Shown here piece by piece: positions 19,801-27,396 of a DNA stretch of 64,000 nucleotides. The number at the start of each line of letters is the position of its first letter. Position 1 is the stretch's first letter. The notes beneath the pieces were generated by a model, which was given only the letters and a program-made list of their open reading frames with translations, searched no databases and had not been told where the DNA came from. The stretch comes from Myxococcota bacterium (GTDB lineage Bacteria > Myxococcota_A > UBA9160 > UBA4427), in assembly GCA_041389495.1 (NCBI GenBank), contig JAWKRT010000001.1, positions 62,001 through 126,000 of the forward strand. The letters run 5' to 3'. A program made the translations under genes and the position numbers.

Positions 19801-20805
19801 ATCGCGCGCGCGCTGCGCGCAGCGATCGTCGCCTTCGCGGCGTTCGTCGGGCTCGCCTCCGGCGGGCTCGCGCGCGCGGACGACGCGGCTCCCGGCCGTC
19901 CGAACGGCTTCGACGTCGCGGACGCGCGCGTGCCGCGCGACGAGATCCTCGCGGGCGGGCCGGTGCGGGACGCCATCCGCGCCGTCGACGCCCCCGGGTT
20001 CGCGTCGGCCGACGACGCGAAGTGGGTCGCGCCCGACACCGTCGTCGTCGGCCTCGCGCTCGGCGGCGAGGCGCGCGCCTACCCCGTCCATCTGCTCGAG
20101 TACCACCAGGTCGTGAACGACGTCGTCGCCGGGACGCCCGTCGTCGTCTCGTACGATCCGCTCGCCGGCGCGCCCGTCGCGTTCCGCGCCGTCGTGAAGG
20201 AGGGCGAGGCGCCGCTGCGCTTCGGCGTCTCGGGGCTCGTCTTCCAGTCGCACGCGCTGCTCTTCGACCGCGAGAGCGAGAGCCTGTGGTCGCCGCTGCG
20301 CGGCGAGGCGATCGCCGGGCCGCGCGCCGGCACCGCCATCGCGCGACTCCGCGTCCGCCAGGAGGCGTTCGCCGTCTGGCGCCACCGGCATCCGGACACG
20401 CGCGTGCTCGAGCGGCCCGACCCCGAGCGCGTCGACTACCGCTACAGCCCGTTCGAGGCCTACTGGGTCTCCGACACGATCCCGTTCCCCGTCGCGGCGC
20501 GCGACGATCGCTACCACCCAAAGGAGGTCGCGCTCGGAATGGAAGCGGGCGGCGTCTCGCGCGCCTATCTCGGCTCGGTGCTGACGAGCGCGGGCGGGCG
20601 CGTGGTCGACGTGATCGCGGGGCACCGCGTGCACGTCGCGTACGACGGCGCGGTCGGCGCGTTCAGCTGGGAGGCGCCGGACGACGTCCGCGTCACCGAC
20701 GCGTACTGGTTCGCGTGGAAGGCCTTCCATCCGGACACCGAGGTCTGGCGGCCGGAGGGCGCCGCGAGCGCGCCCGACGACGAAGGTGCGGCGGAAGGTC
20801 GTTAG
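19801..20805 (+). CDS. Exported DUF3179 protein, apparent non-ATG start
   Basis: About 334 residues of the DUF3179 family, function unknown. It begins with a signal peptide (ALRAAIVAFAAFVGLASGGLARA). The core reads ARAYPVHLLEYHQVVNDVVAGTP, FGVSGLVFQSHALLFDRESESLW and FAWKAFHPDTEVW, all typical. Family members usually carry Y-C-P-L-C; here the equivalent is SYDPLAGAP, with both cysteines gone. No ATG, GTG or TTG is in frame at the right place: the only well-spaced codon is ATC at 19801, 10 nt after GAGGAGG inside the upstream gene, or CTG at 19813. Its stop overlaps that of the convergent SRPBCC gene. Confidence 0.8.
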   Translation: MARALRAAIVAFAAFVGLASGGLARADDAAPGRPNGFDVADARVPRDEILAGGPVRDAIRAVDAPGFASADDAKWVAPDTVVVGLALGGEARAYPVHLLEYHQVVNDVVAGTPVVVSYDPLAGAPVAFRAVVKEGEAPLRFGVSGLVFQSHALLFDRESESLWSPLRGEAIAGPRAGTAIARLRVRQEAFAVWRHRHPDTRVLERPDPERVDYRYSPFEAYWVSDTIPFPVAARDDRYHPKEVALGMEAGGVSRAYLGSVLTSAGGRVVDVIAGHRVHVAYDGAVGAFSWEAPDDVRVTDAYWFAWKAFHPDTEVWRPEGAASAPDDEGAAEGR

Positions 20806-21296
20806 TCGGCCGCGGCGTCGTCGCCCGCCGGTGGCTCCGCGTTCTCGCACCACTTCTGCAGCGCGCGGAGCGTCGCGTCGATGCGCTCGATCAGCATCCG
20901 CCGCACCTCGAAGCGATCGACGTCGGCGCCGATCAGGTGCACCTGGTTGCGCGCCGCGAGCTTGAGCGAGACGCGCGTCCGCGCCGGCTGCGCGGCGTCC
21001 TCGGGCTCCTCGACGAGCGCGTAGAGCTGGTCGAACTGCAGGCTTCCGATGCTGCACGAGACGGCGAGCCGCTCGGGCGCCTCGACGATCTGCGGCGTCT
21101 CGTTCATGACGAGCGCGACGTTCCCGAGGCGGCTGCGCCAGCGCACCTTCGCGCCGGCGATCGGGAAGGCGTCCGGCGCATCGACGAGGGCCGTGCGCGC
21201 CTCGTCCCAGCGAACGATCTCCGCCGCGCTCGTGAGAGCCCGCCACACCCGCTCGCGCGGCGCCGTGACGACCGCCGCCATCGCCGTCGTGATCAC
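20802..21296 (-). CDS. SRPBCC (START/Bet v1-like) family protein
   Basis: 164 residues in the SRPBCC/AHSA1-like hydrophobic-ligand-binding superfamily. It starts TTAMAAVVTAPRERVWRALT and continues EIVRWDEAR, the standard first helix and strand of the fold; the long C-terminal helix (VDRFEVRRMLIERIDATLRAL) closes the cavity. GTG at 21296 is favoured over ATG at 21281 because TAATCC lies 7 nt before it, in the leaderless spacing used here. The ligand is unknown. It ends convergently on the DUF3179 gene with stop codons overlapping as TTAG. Confidence 0.75.
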   Translation of the reverse strand: MITTAMAAVVTAPRERVWRALTSAAEIVRWDEARTALVDAPDAFPIAGAKVRWRSRLGNVALVMNETPQIVEAPERLAVSCSIGSLQFDQLYALVEEPEDAAQPARTRVSLKLAARNQVHLIGADVDRFEVRRMLIERIDATLRALQKWCENAEPPAGDDAAAD

Positions 21297-21410
21297 GGCG
21301 CGAGGATTAGCTCGCGCGAGGAACGGCGCAACCTCGCGAACGCGCTTCGGAACTCGTCGGTCGTGAGCGGGTGGATTGGCCTTCGGAAGTTCTGCCGACA
21401 CGGCGGCGTG

Positions 21411-22859
21411 TCAGTCGTCGCTCCGCTCGACGGGCCAGTGCGGATGCCACGGTCGTTCGCGCTCGAACGCGAACGCGGCCTGCAGCACGAGCGCGTCGGC
21501 GAGACGCGGCCCCGCGATCTGCATCCCGACCGGGAGCCCCGCGCGCGAGAGCCCGGCGCGCACGCTCGCCGCCGGGCCCAGCGAGAGGTTGAACGGCATC
21601 GTGAAGCTCCCGATGTTCGCCGGCGGCTGTGCGCGTCCCTCGACCTCGGCCGCGAGCGGGCCGCGCGCGGGCGGCGGGTCGTACGGGATCGTCGGCGTGA
21701 GCAGGAGGTCGACCTGCTCGAACAGCGCGGCGCACCAGTCGTGGATCTCCCGGCGCCGCACTCGATAGGCGTGCCATCGCTCGATCGTCATGCGCTCGGC
21801 GCCGCGCTCGACGCCTTCGAGATAGGCGCGCCCGAACGCCTCGCGCCGCTCCGGGAGCCAGGGGGCGAGCTTCGTGCGCTGCTCGAACGCGCCGAGCAGG
21901 CTCCATTCCCGGCCGGGCTCCGGCGGGCCGCCCGCGATCGGCACGATCGCGTGACCGAGGCGTTCGAAGACGAGCGCCGCCTCCTCCACTGCGTCGGCGA
22001 CGTCCGACTGCACGACCGCATAGCCGAGGTCGGGCGAGAACCCGAATCGCAGGCGGCGGCCCGCGCGCCGCAGCTCGTCGAGCGACGCTGCGAACGGCCG
22101 TTCGGGCGCGGGCAGCGAGAAGGGATCGCTCGCGTCGGGCCCGCACGTCGCGTCGAGCTGACGCGCCGCGTCCTCGACGGTGCGCGTGAGCGGGCCCTGC
22201 ACGGACGTGTGGTCGATGTTCCAGAGCTCGCCCGGCCCCTGCGCGATGCGGCCGAACGTCGGCTTGAGGCCGAAGCATCCCGTGCACGAGGCCGGGATCC
22301 GCACCGAGCCGCCGCCGTCGCTCGCCGTCGCGATCGGCACGACGCCGCCCGCGATCGCCGCCGACGCGCCGCCGCTCGAGCCGCCCGGTGTGCGCTCGAG
22401 GTTCCACGGGTTGCGCGTCGCGCCGAACAGCGGGTTCTTCGTGACGGCCGTGTGCCCGAGCTCGGGCGTGTTCGTCTTGCCGACGACGATCGCGCCCGCC
22501 GCGCGCAAGCGCGCCACCTGCGTCGAGTCGCGCTCGGCGACGGCGTCGGCGAAGGCGCGCGAGCCGAGCGTCGTCGGGAGCCCCTCGGCGTCCTCGAGAT
22601 CCTTGACGCCGAGCGGGAGGCCCTCGAGCGCGCGCGCCTCTCCGCGCGCGCGCCGCGCATCCGACGCGCGCGCATCGGCGAGCGCCCGCTCGCGATCGCG
22701 CAGGTTCGTGAACGCGTTGAGCGTCGGCTGCGTGTGCGCGATGCGTTCGTAGACCGCGTCGACGAGCTCGACGCACGAGAGCTGGCGCGCGTCGAGCGCG
22801 GCGAGCAGCTCGCCGACGGACGCGCGCAGCGGATCGTTCGGGGCGGCGGGGCGTGTCAT
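21411..22859 (-). CDS. Amidase signature family protein
   Basis: Amidase signature hydrolase, 482 residues, cytoplasmic. The Ser-cisSer-Lys triad is visible: Lys in LPLGVKDLEDAEG, cis-Ser and nucleophile in TPGGSSGGASAAIAGG and ASDGGGSVRIPAS. C-terminal NLSLGPAASVRAGLSRAGLP is also typical (often given as GxPaxxxPxG). It could hydrolyse small amides or act as a GatA-like paralog. No gatB or gatC is nearby, so tRNA amidation is unlikely. It lies 47 bp downstream of the alpha/beta hydrolase on the same strand and is probably in its operon. Confidence 0.9.
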   Translation of the reverse strand: MTRPAAPNDPLRASVGELLAALDARQLSCVELVDAVYERIAHTQPTLNAFTNLRDRERALADARASDARRARGEARALEGLPLGVKDLEDAEGLPTTLGSRAFADAVAERDSTQVARLRAAGAIVVGKTNTPELGHTAVTKNPLFGATRNPWNLERTPGGSSGGASAAIAGGVVPIATASDGGGSVRIPASCTGCFGLKPTFGRIAQGPGELWNIDHTSVQGPLTRTVEDAARQLDATCGPDASDPFSLPAPERPFAASLDELRRAGRRLRFGFSPDLGYAVVQSDVADAVEEAALVFERLGHAIVPIAGGPPEPGREWSLLGAFEQRTKLAPWLPERREAFGRAYLEGVERGAERMTIERWHAYRVRRREIHDWCAALFEQVDLLLTPTIPYDPPPARGPLAAEVEGRAQPPANIGSFTMPFNLSLGPAASVRAGLSRAGLPVGMQIAGPRLADALVLQAAFAFERERPWHPHWPVERSDD

Positions 22860-22906
22860 GGCGTCCTCCGCGGGCGGCGGCTCGCCGCGCCCGCCTCGCG
22901 ACGGCG

Positions 22907-23740
22907 TCAGGCCGTGCGCGCGTCGCGGCCGGCCTCGAGCTCCGCGAGGAACCCGAGCAGCAGCTCGATGACGGCGTCCGGCCGATCGATCTGCACGTGG
23001 TGACCGGCGCCGGCGACGACGGCGAGGCGCGCGCGCGGCAGCTCGTCGCACAGTGCGCGCGCGCCCTCGTCGGACAGGATCTCGCTCTCCTCGCCCCGCA
23101 CGACCAGGGTCGGGCACGCGACGCGCGCGGGGTCGGGCCGCTCGGCCGGCGGCAGGCCGAACCAGCGCGAGTCGAACTTGTACCCGAAGCGCCCGTCGGG
23201 CAGCTCCTCGACGGAGTGCCGCGCGATCGCGCGGCGCAGGGCGTCGGCCGCGTGCTCGGCGTCGGGCAGGAAGCGGAAGCGCTCGACGGCCTCCTCGCGC
23301 GTCGCGTAGCTCCGCCGGAAGCTCAGCGCGAGCCGCAGGCGCCGGCTCCTGCGCTTCTCGCTCCCGCGCGAGGGGTCGAGGAGCACGAGGCCGCGGGGCG
23401 GGTCGTCGGCGGCGCGCGCGAGCGCCACGTGCGCGCCCATCGAGTGGCCGACGAGCACGCAGTCGCCCGCGCCGACGTGCTCGAGCAGCGCGCGGAGGTC
23501 CTCGTCGAAGGCGCCGGGGCGGAGGTCGTCGGGGCGGTCGGAGTCGCCGTGGCCGCGGAAGTCGAGCGCGACGACGTGGCGGCCCGCGGCGAGCGCGGGC
23601 GCCACGTGGTCCCACCAGTGGGCGTTCGCGCCGCCGCCGTGGAGGAGCACGACGAGCGGCGCGCCGGCCGCGCCCCAGTGGAGTGCGTGGAGTCGGGGGC
23701 CGCGATCGCCGACCCGGAGCTGCTCGCTGCGCGGAAGCAC
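22907..23740 (-). CDS. Alpha/beta hydrolase
   Basis: 277-residue alpha/beta-fold hydrolase. Oxyanion motif LLHGGGANAHWW, nucleophile elbow LVGHSMGAHVAL (Ser), acid region LVVRGEESEILSDEG and the late histidine in GAGHHVQIDRPD complete a catalytic triad. GTG start with TAGCCT 9 nt upstream (23750-23755), the leaderless pattern. Substrate unknown. Divergent from the histone-like gene, with the amidase downstream. Confidence 0.9.
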   Translation of the reverse strand: MLPRSEQLRVGDRGPRLHALHWGAAGAPLVVLLHGGGANAHWWDHVAPALAAGRHVVALDFRGHGDSDRPDDLRPGAFDEDLRALLEHVGAGDCVLVGHSMGAHVALARAADDPPRGLVLLDPSRGSEKRRSRRLRLALSFRRSYATREEAVERFRFLPDAEHAADALRRAIARHSVEELPDGRFGYKFDSRWFGLPPAERPDPARVACPTLVVRGEESEILSDEGARALCDELPRARLAVVAGAGHHVQIDRPDAVIELLLGFLAELEAGRDARTA

Positions 23741-23852
23741 GGTCCGCGCAGGCTACCCGGCGCGCTGCCGAGCGTCGACGACAGGCCGCATCCCGCTCGA
23801 CGGGAGCCCCCCGAGTTCGGCCGCGAGACGCCTTCTCGCGGCGTTTTCCGGC

Positions 23853-23880
23853 TTGCCACGGGGGTCGCTTGCATTATGCT
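23853..23880 (+). promoter_or_regulatory. Promoter of the histone-like gene
   Basis: TTGCCA (5 of 6 matches to the sigma-70 -35) at 23853-23858, a 16 bp spacer, then TATGCT at 23875-23880. Predicted start near 23887 gives a leader of about 110 nt carrying GGAGAGGA before the ATG at 23997. This is one of the best -35/-10 pairs in the window. Confidence 0.7.
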
Positions 23881-23996
23881 CCGCGCCACCGACGTGCCCG
23901 AGGGTGTACGTCGGCGTCAATCGTGACATGGGGGTGTCGTCGTTCGTCGCGGAGTGCGGCGTTGCATGCGGCGATGCTTGGAGAGGACGGAACGAC

Positions 23997-24215
23997 ATGG
24001 CAGCGAAGAAGAAGAAGGCCGCGGGCCGCAAGGCGGCGAAGGCGACGGGCGATCTCATCATCTCGAAGTCGCGCGTGAAGGCGGCGGTCAAGAAGTGCAA
24101 CGTCGGTGGCGAGTTCTACGGCGCCCTCGACGCGGCGGTCCGCAACCTGATCAAGGCGGCCGAGGAGCGCGCGGTCGGCAACAAGCGCAAGACGCTGAAG
24201 GGCGTCGATCTCTAG
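23997..24215 (+). CDS. Histone-fold protein with lysine-rich tail
   Basis: 72 residues. Residues 1-19 are a basic tail rich in Lys, Ala and Gly (MAAKKKKAAGRKAAKA). Residues 22-33 (ISKSRVKAAVKK) look like histone helix 1, residues 37-61 (from GGEFYGALDAAV to AVGN) a shortened helix 2, and RKTLKGVDL the L2 loop. That loop matches the archaeal RKTIKAEDI motif, including Arg64 and Asp71 seven residues apart, the spacing of the conserved Arg-Asp clamp. The chain stops where helix 3 would begin, as in described bacterial histones with a truncated helix 3. It probably forms dimers and binds or coats DNA through the basic tail. It has its own promoter and terminator and GGAGAGGA as ribosome-binding site. 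Histone assignment is from motif comparison by eye. Confidence 0.75.
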   Translation: MAAKKKKAAGRKAAKATGDLIISKSRVKAAVKKCNVGGEFYGALDAAVRNLIKAAEERAVGNKRKTLKGVDL

Positions 24216-24238
24216 GCAGCTGCCAGGGACGAATCAAG

Positions 24239-24274
24239 GGGCCCGCCGGCCGAGCCGGCGGGCCCTTCTCTTTT
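24239..24274 (+). terminator. Intrinsic terminator of the histone-like gene
   Basis: Perfect 12 bp stem GGGCCCGCCGGC (24239-24250) with its complement at 24254-24265 around a CGA loop, followed by TTCTCTTTT. It begins 24 bp after the stop codon. It is the only hairpin with a T-run noticed in the window. Confidence 0.92.
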
Positions 24275-24328
24275 CCGCGCCCGCGCCCGCTCGCCCGCGG
24301 CGCGCCCGGGCGGGGCGCGCGCGGCCGC

Positions 24329-25510
24329 CTAACGTTCGCCGTCGTCGCCCGGTGCGTCCGTGCGCGCCGGCCGCGCCGCATCCGGGTCGAGGTTCGCTCC
24401 GACGCGGAAGAGGTGCTCGACCGTCGTGCGCGCGAGCGCGTCGACGAGCGTCGTCGCGTTGCGCGCGGCGACGTGCTCGAGCCCCGCGCTCGCGAAGCGC
24501 GCCGCCTTCTCGATCGAACGCGGCAGCGTCTCCGTGTCGCCGAGCGGCAGCGCGTCGGCGACCGCCACCTTGTTCGCGAGCGCCACGAACGCGTAGAAGA
24601 ACGCGCGCCGCGCCTCGGGCGCGAGGTCGAACGCCGCGCGGAAGATCGCGTGCGAGCCACCCGCGATGGCGGGCAGGTTCGGGATCCAGACCGGCAGGTC
24701 CCACTCCGTCGCGGCGACGTCGACCGGGCGCTCGGCGAGCACGTCGCGCTGCTCCGCGTGCAGGAAGCCGTAGATCCGCATCGCGTCGTCCCACTCCGGG
24801 AAGCCGAGGTCGGCGAGTCGACCGCTGCGCCAGCGCAGCGACCACTCCTCGAGCTCGGTCTCGAGCTCCCACATCACCGCCTGCATCATGCGGAAGTAGA
24901 GCCAGTAGTCCTCGCGGAAGAGCGCGTCGAGGAGCGTCGCCACGTCCTCGACGTCGTCGCCGTCGGCGCGCGCCCAGAACCAGAACTGGCCCTCGAGCGT
25001 GCGCGCGCCGGGCGGCGCCTGCCACTGCTCGTCCTTCGGATCGAGCGCGACCTCGATGCGCGAGCGCAGGAAGAGCGCGAGCACCTCCGCGTCGATGGCG
25101 TGCGCGGCGCGCACGAGCGTCTCGTCGCCGGCCTCCGCGATCACGGCGAACCACTGCGAGAGCGCGGCGCGATCGGGTGCGAGGCCCGCCCACGCGTCGA
25201 GGTCGAAGCAGGTCGCGATCTGGCGAGGCGTCGCGCTCGCGAGCAGCCAGCTCGCGTCGTCGAGCCCCGACGCCTTCACGGCGAACACGAGCTCGGCATC
25301 GGGGAGCATCGGGATCGCGTGCTCGGGCGCGGGCAGCAGGCCAAGCAGCTTCGCGCGCTGCGCGGCCGGCGCCTCGCACACGACCGCCACCTGGATCGGA
25401 AGTGGGAGTGCGGCGAGCGCGCGCTCGGCCTCGCGCTCGTCGCGTCGGGCGAGGGCGAGGATGCGTCGGGCTTCGGGGAGGACGTCGATCGGGGCCGGGG
25501 GGCCTTGCAT
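24329..25510 (-). CDS. DUF6178 family protein
   Basis: 393 residues, mostly helical and acidic, with no signal peptide or membrane segment. The arrangement LPDAELVFAVKASGLDDASWLLASATPRQIATCFDLDAW, with repeated short acidic helices and a later DALFREDYWLYFRMMQAVMWELETELEEW, matches what I recall of DUF6178, a family of unknown function common in deltaproteobacteria. ATG is preceded 7 nt upstream by TAGGTT (25518-25523), so the message is probably leaderless. Divergent from the NUDIX gene; the strong terminator at 24239 separates it from the histone-like gene. Confidence 0.72.
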   Translation of the reverse strand: MQGPPAPIDVLPEARRILALARRDEREAERALAALPLPIQVAVVCEAPAAQRAKLLGLLPAPEHAIPMLPDAELVFAVKASGLDDASWLLASATPRQIATCFDLDAWAGLAPDRAALSQWFAVIAEAGDETLVRAAHAIDAEVLALFLRSRIEVALDPKDEQWQAPPGARTLEGQFWFWARADGDDVEDVATLLDALFREDYWLYFRMMQAVMWELETELEEWSLRWRSGRLADLGFPEWDDAMRIYGFLHAEQRDVLAERPVDVAATEWDLPVWIPNLPAIAGGSHAIFRAAFDLAPEARRAFFYAFVALANKVAVADALPLGDTETLPRSIEKAARFASAGLEHVAARNATTLVDALARTTVEHLFRVGANLDPDAARPARTDAPGDDGER

Positions 25511-25645
25511 CGCGCGCAACCTAGCAGGTCGCCCGCGCGGAACGACGTCGCGCCCCGCCACCCACGGTGCGGCGCGCCGCGCCCCCCGCGGCGCAACGCG
25601 CGCCGCGTCGTGCAGCGCTCCGCGCCGGCGAGTAGAGTCGCTCGC

Positions 25646-26284
25646 ATGGTCGAGCTCGATGCCGTTCGCCGCGCGCTCGCGCGCCACGAGCCGCTCCTGC
25701 TGCGCGACGCGGCGCGCAGCCAGGCGGCCGTCGCGATGATCCTGCGCGAGGGTGGGCGCGCCGCGGGCTCTGCGCCCGAGGTGCTCTTCATCGAGCGCGC
25801 GCGCCACGAGGGCGATCCGTGGTCGGGGCACATGGCGTTCCCGGGCGGCCGCGTCGACGCGGCCGACCCGCACGAGCGCGCGGCGGCCGAGCGCGAGACG
25901 CTCGAGGAGGTCGGGCTCGACCTCGCGGGTGCGCACCACATCGGAAGGCTCGACGACCTGCCCGGCCGCGGCGCCGCGAAGGAGCACGGTCTCGTCATCT
26001 CGGGGCACGTCTACGTCTGGGAGGGCGACGCGCCGCTCGCGCTCGACGCGCGCGAGGTCGCATCGGCCTTCTGGTTCCCGCTCGCCGACCTCCACGTGCC
26101 CGCGCGCCACGTGCCGCACACGTATCCCGGGGCGCAGATGGAGTTCCCGGGCATCCTCGTCGGGCAGCCCGGGCGCCACGTCGTCTGGGGGCTGACCTAT
26201 CGATTCCTCGAGGTGTTCTTCGGGATCGTCGGGCGCCCGCTCCCCGAGCGCTGGTCGTTCGACCGCGACGAGGCGATGTCCTGA
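25646..26284 (+). CDS. NUDIX hydrolase (CoA pyrophosphatase-like)
   Basis: 212 residues. The NUDIX box is GGRVDAADPHERAAAERETLEEVGLD in essence (G-x-E-x-RE-x-EE-x-G arrangement), preceded by MAFPGGR. The segment before it (VAMILREGG ... VLFIERARHEGDPWSGHMAFPGG) is the pattern of CoA/short-chain acyl-CoA diphosphatases (NudL/NUDT7 type), which trim CoA derivatives to acyl-phosphopantetheine. Substrate assignment is by family only. TAGAGT lies 7 nt before ATG (25633-25638), the leaderless arrangement. Confidence 0.88.
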   Translation: MVELDAVRRALARHEPLLLRDAARSQAAVAMILREGGRAAGSAPEVLFIERARHEGDPWSGHMAFPGGRVDAADPHERAAAERETLEEVGLDLAGAHHIGRLDDLPGRGAAKEHGLVISGHVYVWEGDAPLALDAREVASAFWFPLADLHVPARHVPHTYPGAQMEFPGILVGQPGRHVVWGLTYRFLEVFFGIVGRPLPERWSFDRDEAMS

Positions 26285-26315
26285 GCGCGCGTGCGCGACG
26301 GCGCGCCGCGCGCGC

Positions 26316-26852
26316 CTACGCGGGCATCAGCGCGACGTCGATCACGAGCCGGTCCGCCTCGTCCTCGAGCGCGTCGCGCAGCTCGCGCACGTCGATCGTC
26401 TCGGGCACCTCGACGCGCATCTCGAGCTCGTAGTGCGGCGAGCCGCCCGGCCCGGGGCGGCTGCGCGTCGAGAGGTCGGCGATGTTGACGCCGCGCGCGG
26501 CGAGCGCGCGGCAGATGCTCGCGACGATGCCGGCGCGATCCTCGCCCGCGGCGGACACCGTGTAGAGGCGCGTCCCCGGCGCGGGCACGGACGGGCGCGG
26601 CCCCTCCTCGAGGCCGCGCAGCAGGATCGTGAGCCCGTGATCGCGCTCGAGGTGCTTCGCGCCGCGCGCGATGTCGTCGGCCGCCTCGCGCCGCGTCGAC
26701 GAGCACAGCAGGATGACCGCGAAGTCGCTGCCGAGGATCGTCATGCGCGAGTCCTCGAGGTTCGCATCCGCGTCGTAGATGAGCTGCGCGAGCTCGGCGA
26801 CGAGGCCGGGCTTGTCGCGACCGATGGCGGAGAGGAGGAACCAGCTGCGCAT
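26316..26852 (-). CDS. Tandem ACT-domain protein, GcvR-like
   Basis: 178 residues made of two ACT domains (about 1-80 and 93-175). The first starts WFLLSAIGRDKPGLVAELAQLI, the second LYTVSAAGEDRAGIVASICRALAARGVNI, each with the ligand-turn glycine. This is the layout of GcvR, the glycine cleavage repressor that binds glycine and GcvA, and of related amino-acid-sensing regulators. It lies 20 bp after the peroxiredoxin gene with GGAG before ATG; GcvR-like and peroxiredoxin (Bcp) genes are neighbours in many proteobacteria. No gcv genes are in the window. Confidence 0.82.
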   Translation of the reverse strand: MRSWFLLSAIGRDKPGLVAELAQLIYDADANLEDSRMTILGSDFAVILLCSSTRREAADDIARGAKHLERDHGLTILLRGLEEGPRPSVPAPGTRLYTVSAAGEDRAGIVASICRALAARGVNIADLSTRSRPGPGGSPHYELEMRVEVPETIDVRELRDALEDEADRLVIDVALMPA

Positions 26853-26872
26853 GCGTGCACGCTCCTGCGTCG

Positions 26873-27328
26873 TCAGGGAAGGCTCGCGATCACCTCGCGC
26901 AGCTCGGCCGCGCTGCGGTGGAACACCGGGAGGTCGGTCCGCGTCCAGCGCACGCGGCCGTCCGGGCCGACGAGCACGAGCGCGCGCTTCGTCATCCCGA
27001 GCAGGCCGATCGCGTCGTACGCGCGGCACACGCGCTTGTCGGCGTCCGACGCGACGGGGAACGGGAGCGCGTGCTTCTGCGCGAACGCCTCGTGCGACGC
27101 CATCGGCTGCGGATTGATCGCGACGACCTGCACGCCGAGGTCGGCGAACGCGCCGAGGTGGTCGCGGTAGTCGCACAGCTGCTTCGTGCAGACGGGCGTG
27201 TCGTCGCCGGGATAGAAGACGAGCAGCACGCTGCCGCGCTCGCACAGCGCCGCGAGCGACACCTCGCCCTGCGTCGAGGGAAGCGCGAAGTCCGGAGCCC
27301 GGTCGCCGACGGAGAGGCCGCGTGCCAT
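26873..27328 (-). CDS. Bcp/PrxQ-type peroxiredoxin
   Basis: 151-residue thiol peroxidase that reduces hydroperoxides. The peroxidatic Cys is in YPGDDTPVCTKQLCDYRD, with the second Cys five residues later, the hallmark of PrxQ/Bcp proteins with both cysteines in one helix. A later conserved Arg (RWTRTD) is present. TAGGAT stands 6 nt before ATG (27335-27340), predicting a leaderless transcript that continues into the GcvR-like gene. Confidence 0.93.
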   Translation of the reverse strand: MARGLSVGDRAPDFALPSTQGEVSLAALCERGSVLLVFYPGDDTPVCTKQLCDYRDHLGAFADLGVQVVAINPQPMASHEAFAQKHALPFPVASDADKRVCRAYDAIGLLGMTKRALVLVGPDGRVRWTRTDLPVFHRSAAELREVIASLP

Positions 27329-27396
27329 GCGCGCATCCTACCTCGCGCGGCGGGCCGCTTGGCGCCGCGCGAGCGATCGAGTACTCCTGTCCGGCC

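Noticed and set aside
15455..20521. Very long open frame on the minus strand (about 1,690 codons)
   Set aside because: Antisense to clear genes (histidine kinase, LLM protein, DUF3179) and made of Arg/Ala/Asp-rich low-complexity sequence; a GC-rich shadow.
21411..22859. GatA subunit of tRNA amidotransferase
   Set aside because: No gatB or gatC nearby and sequence closer to general amidases.
26300..26316. Hairpin GGCGCGC-CGC-GCGCGCC as terminator
   Set aside because: Short alternating GC palindromes are expected by chance in this genome, and there is no T-run.
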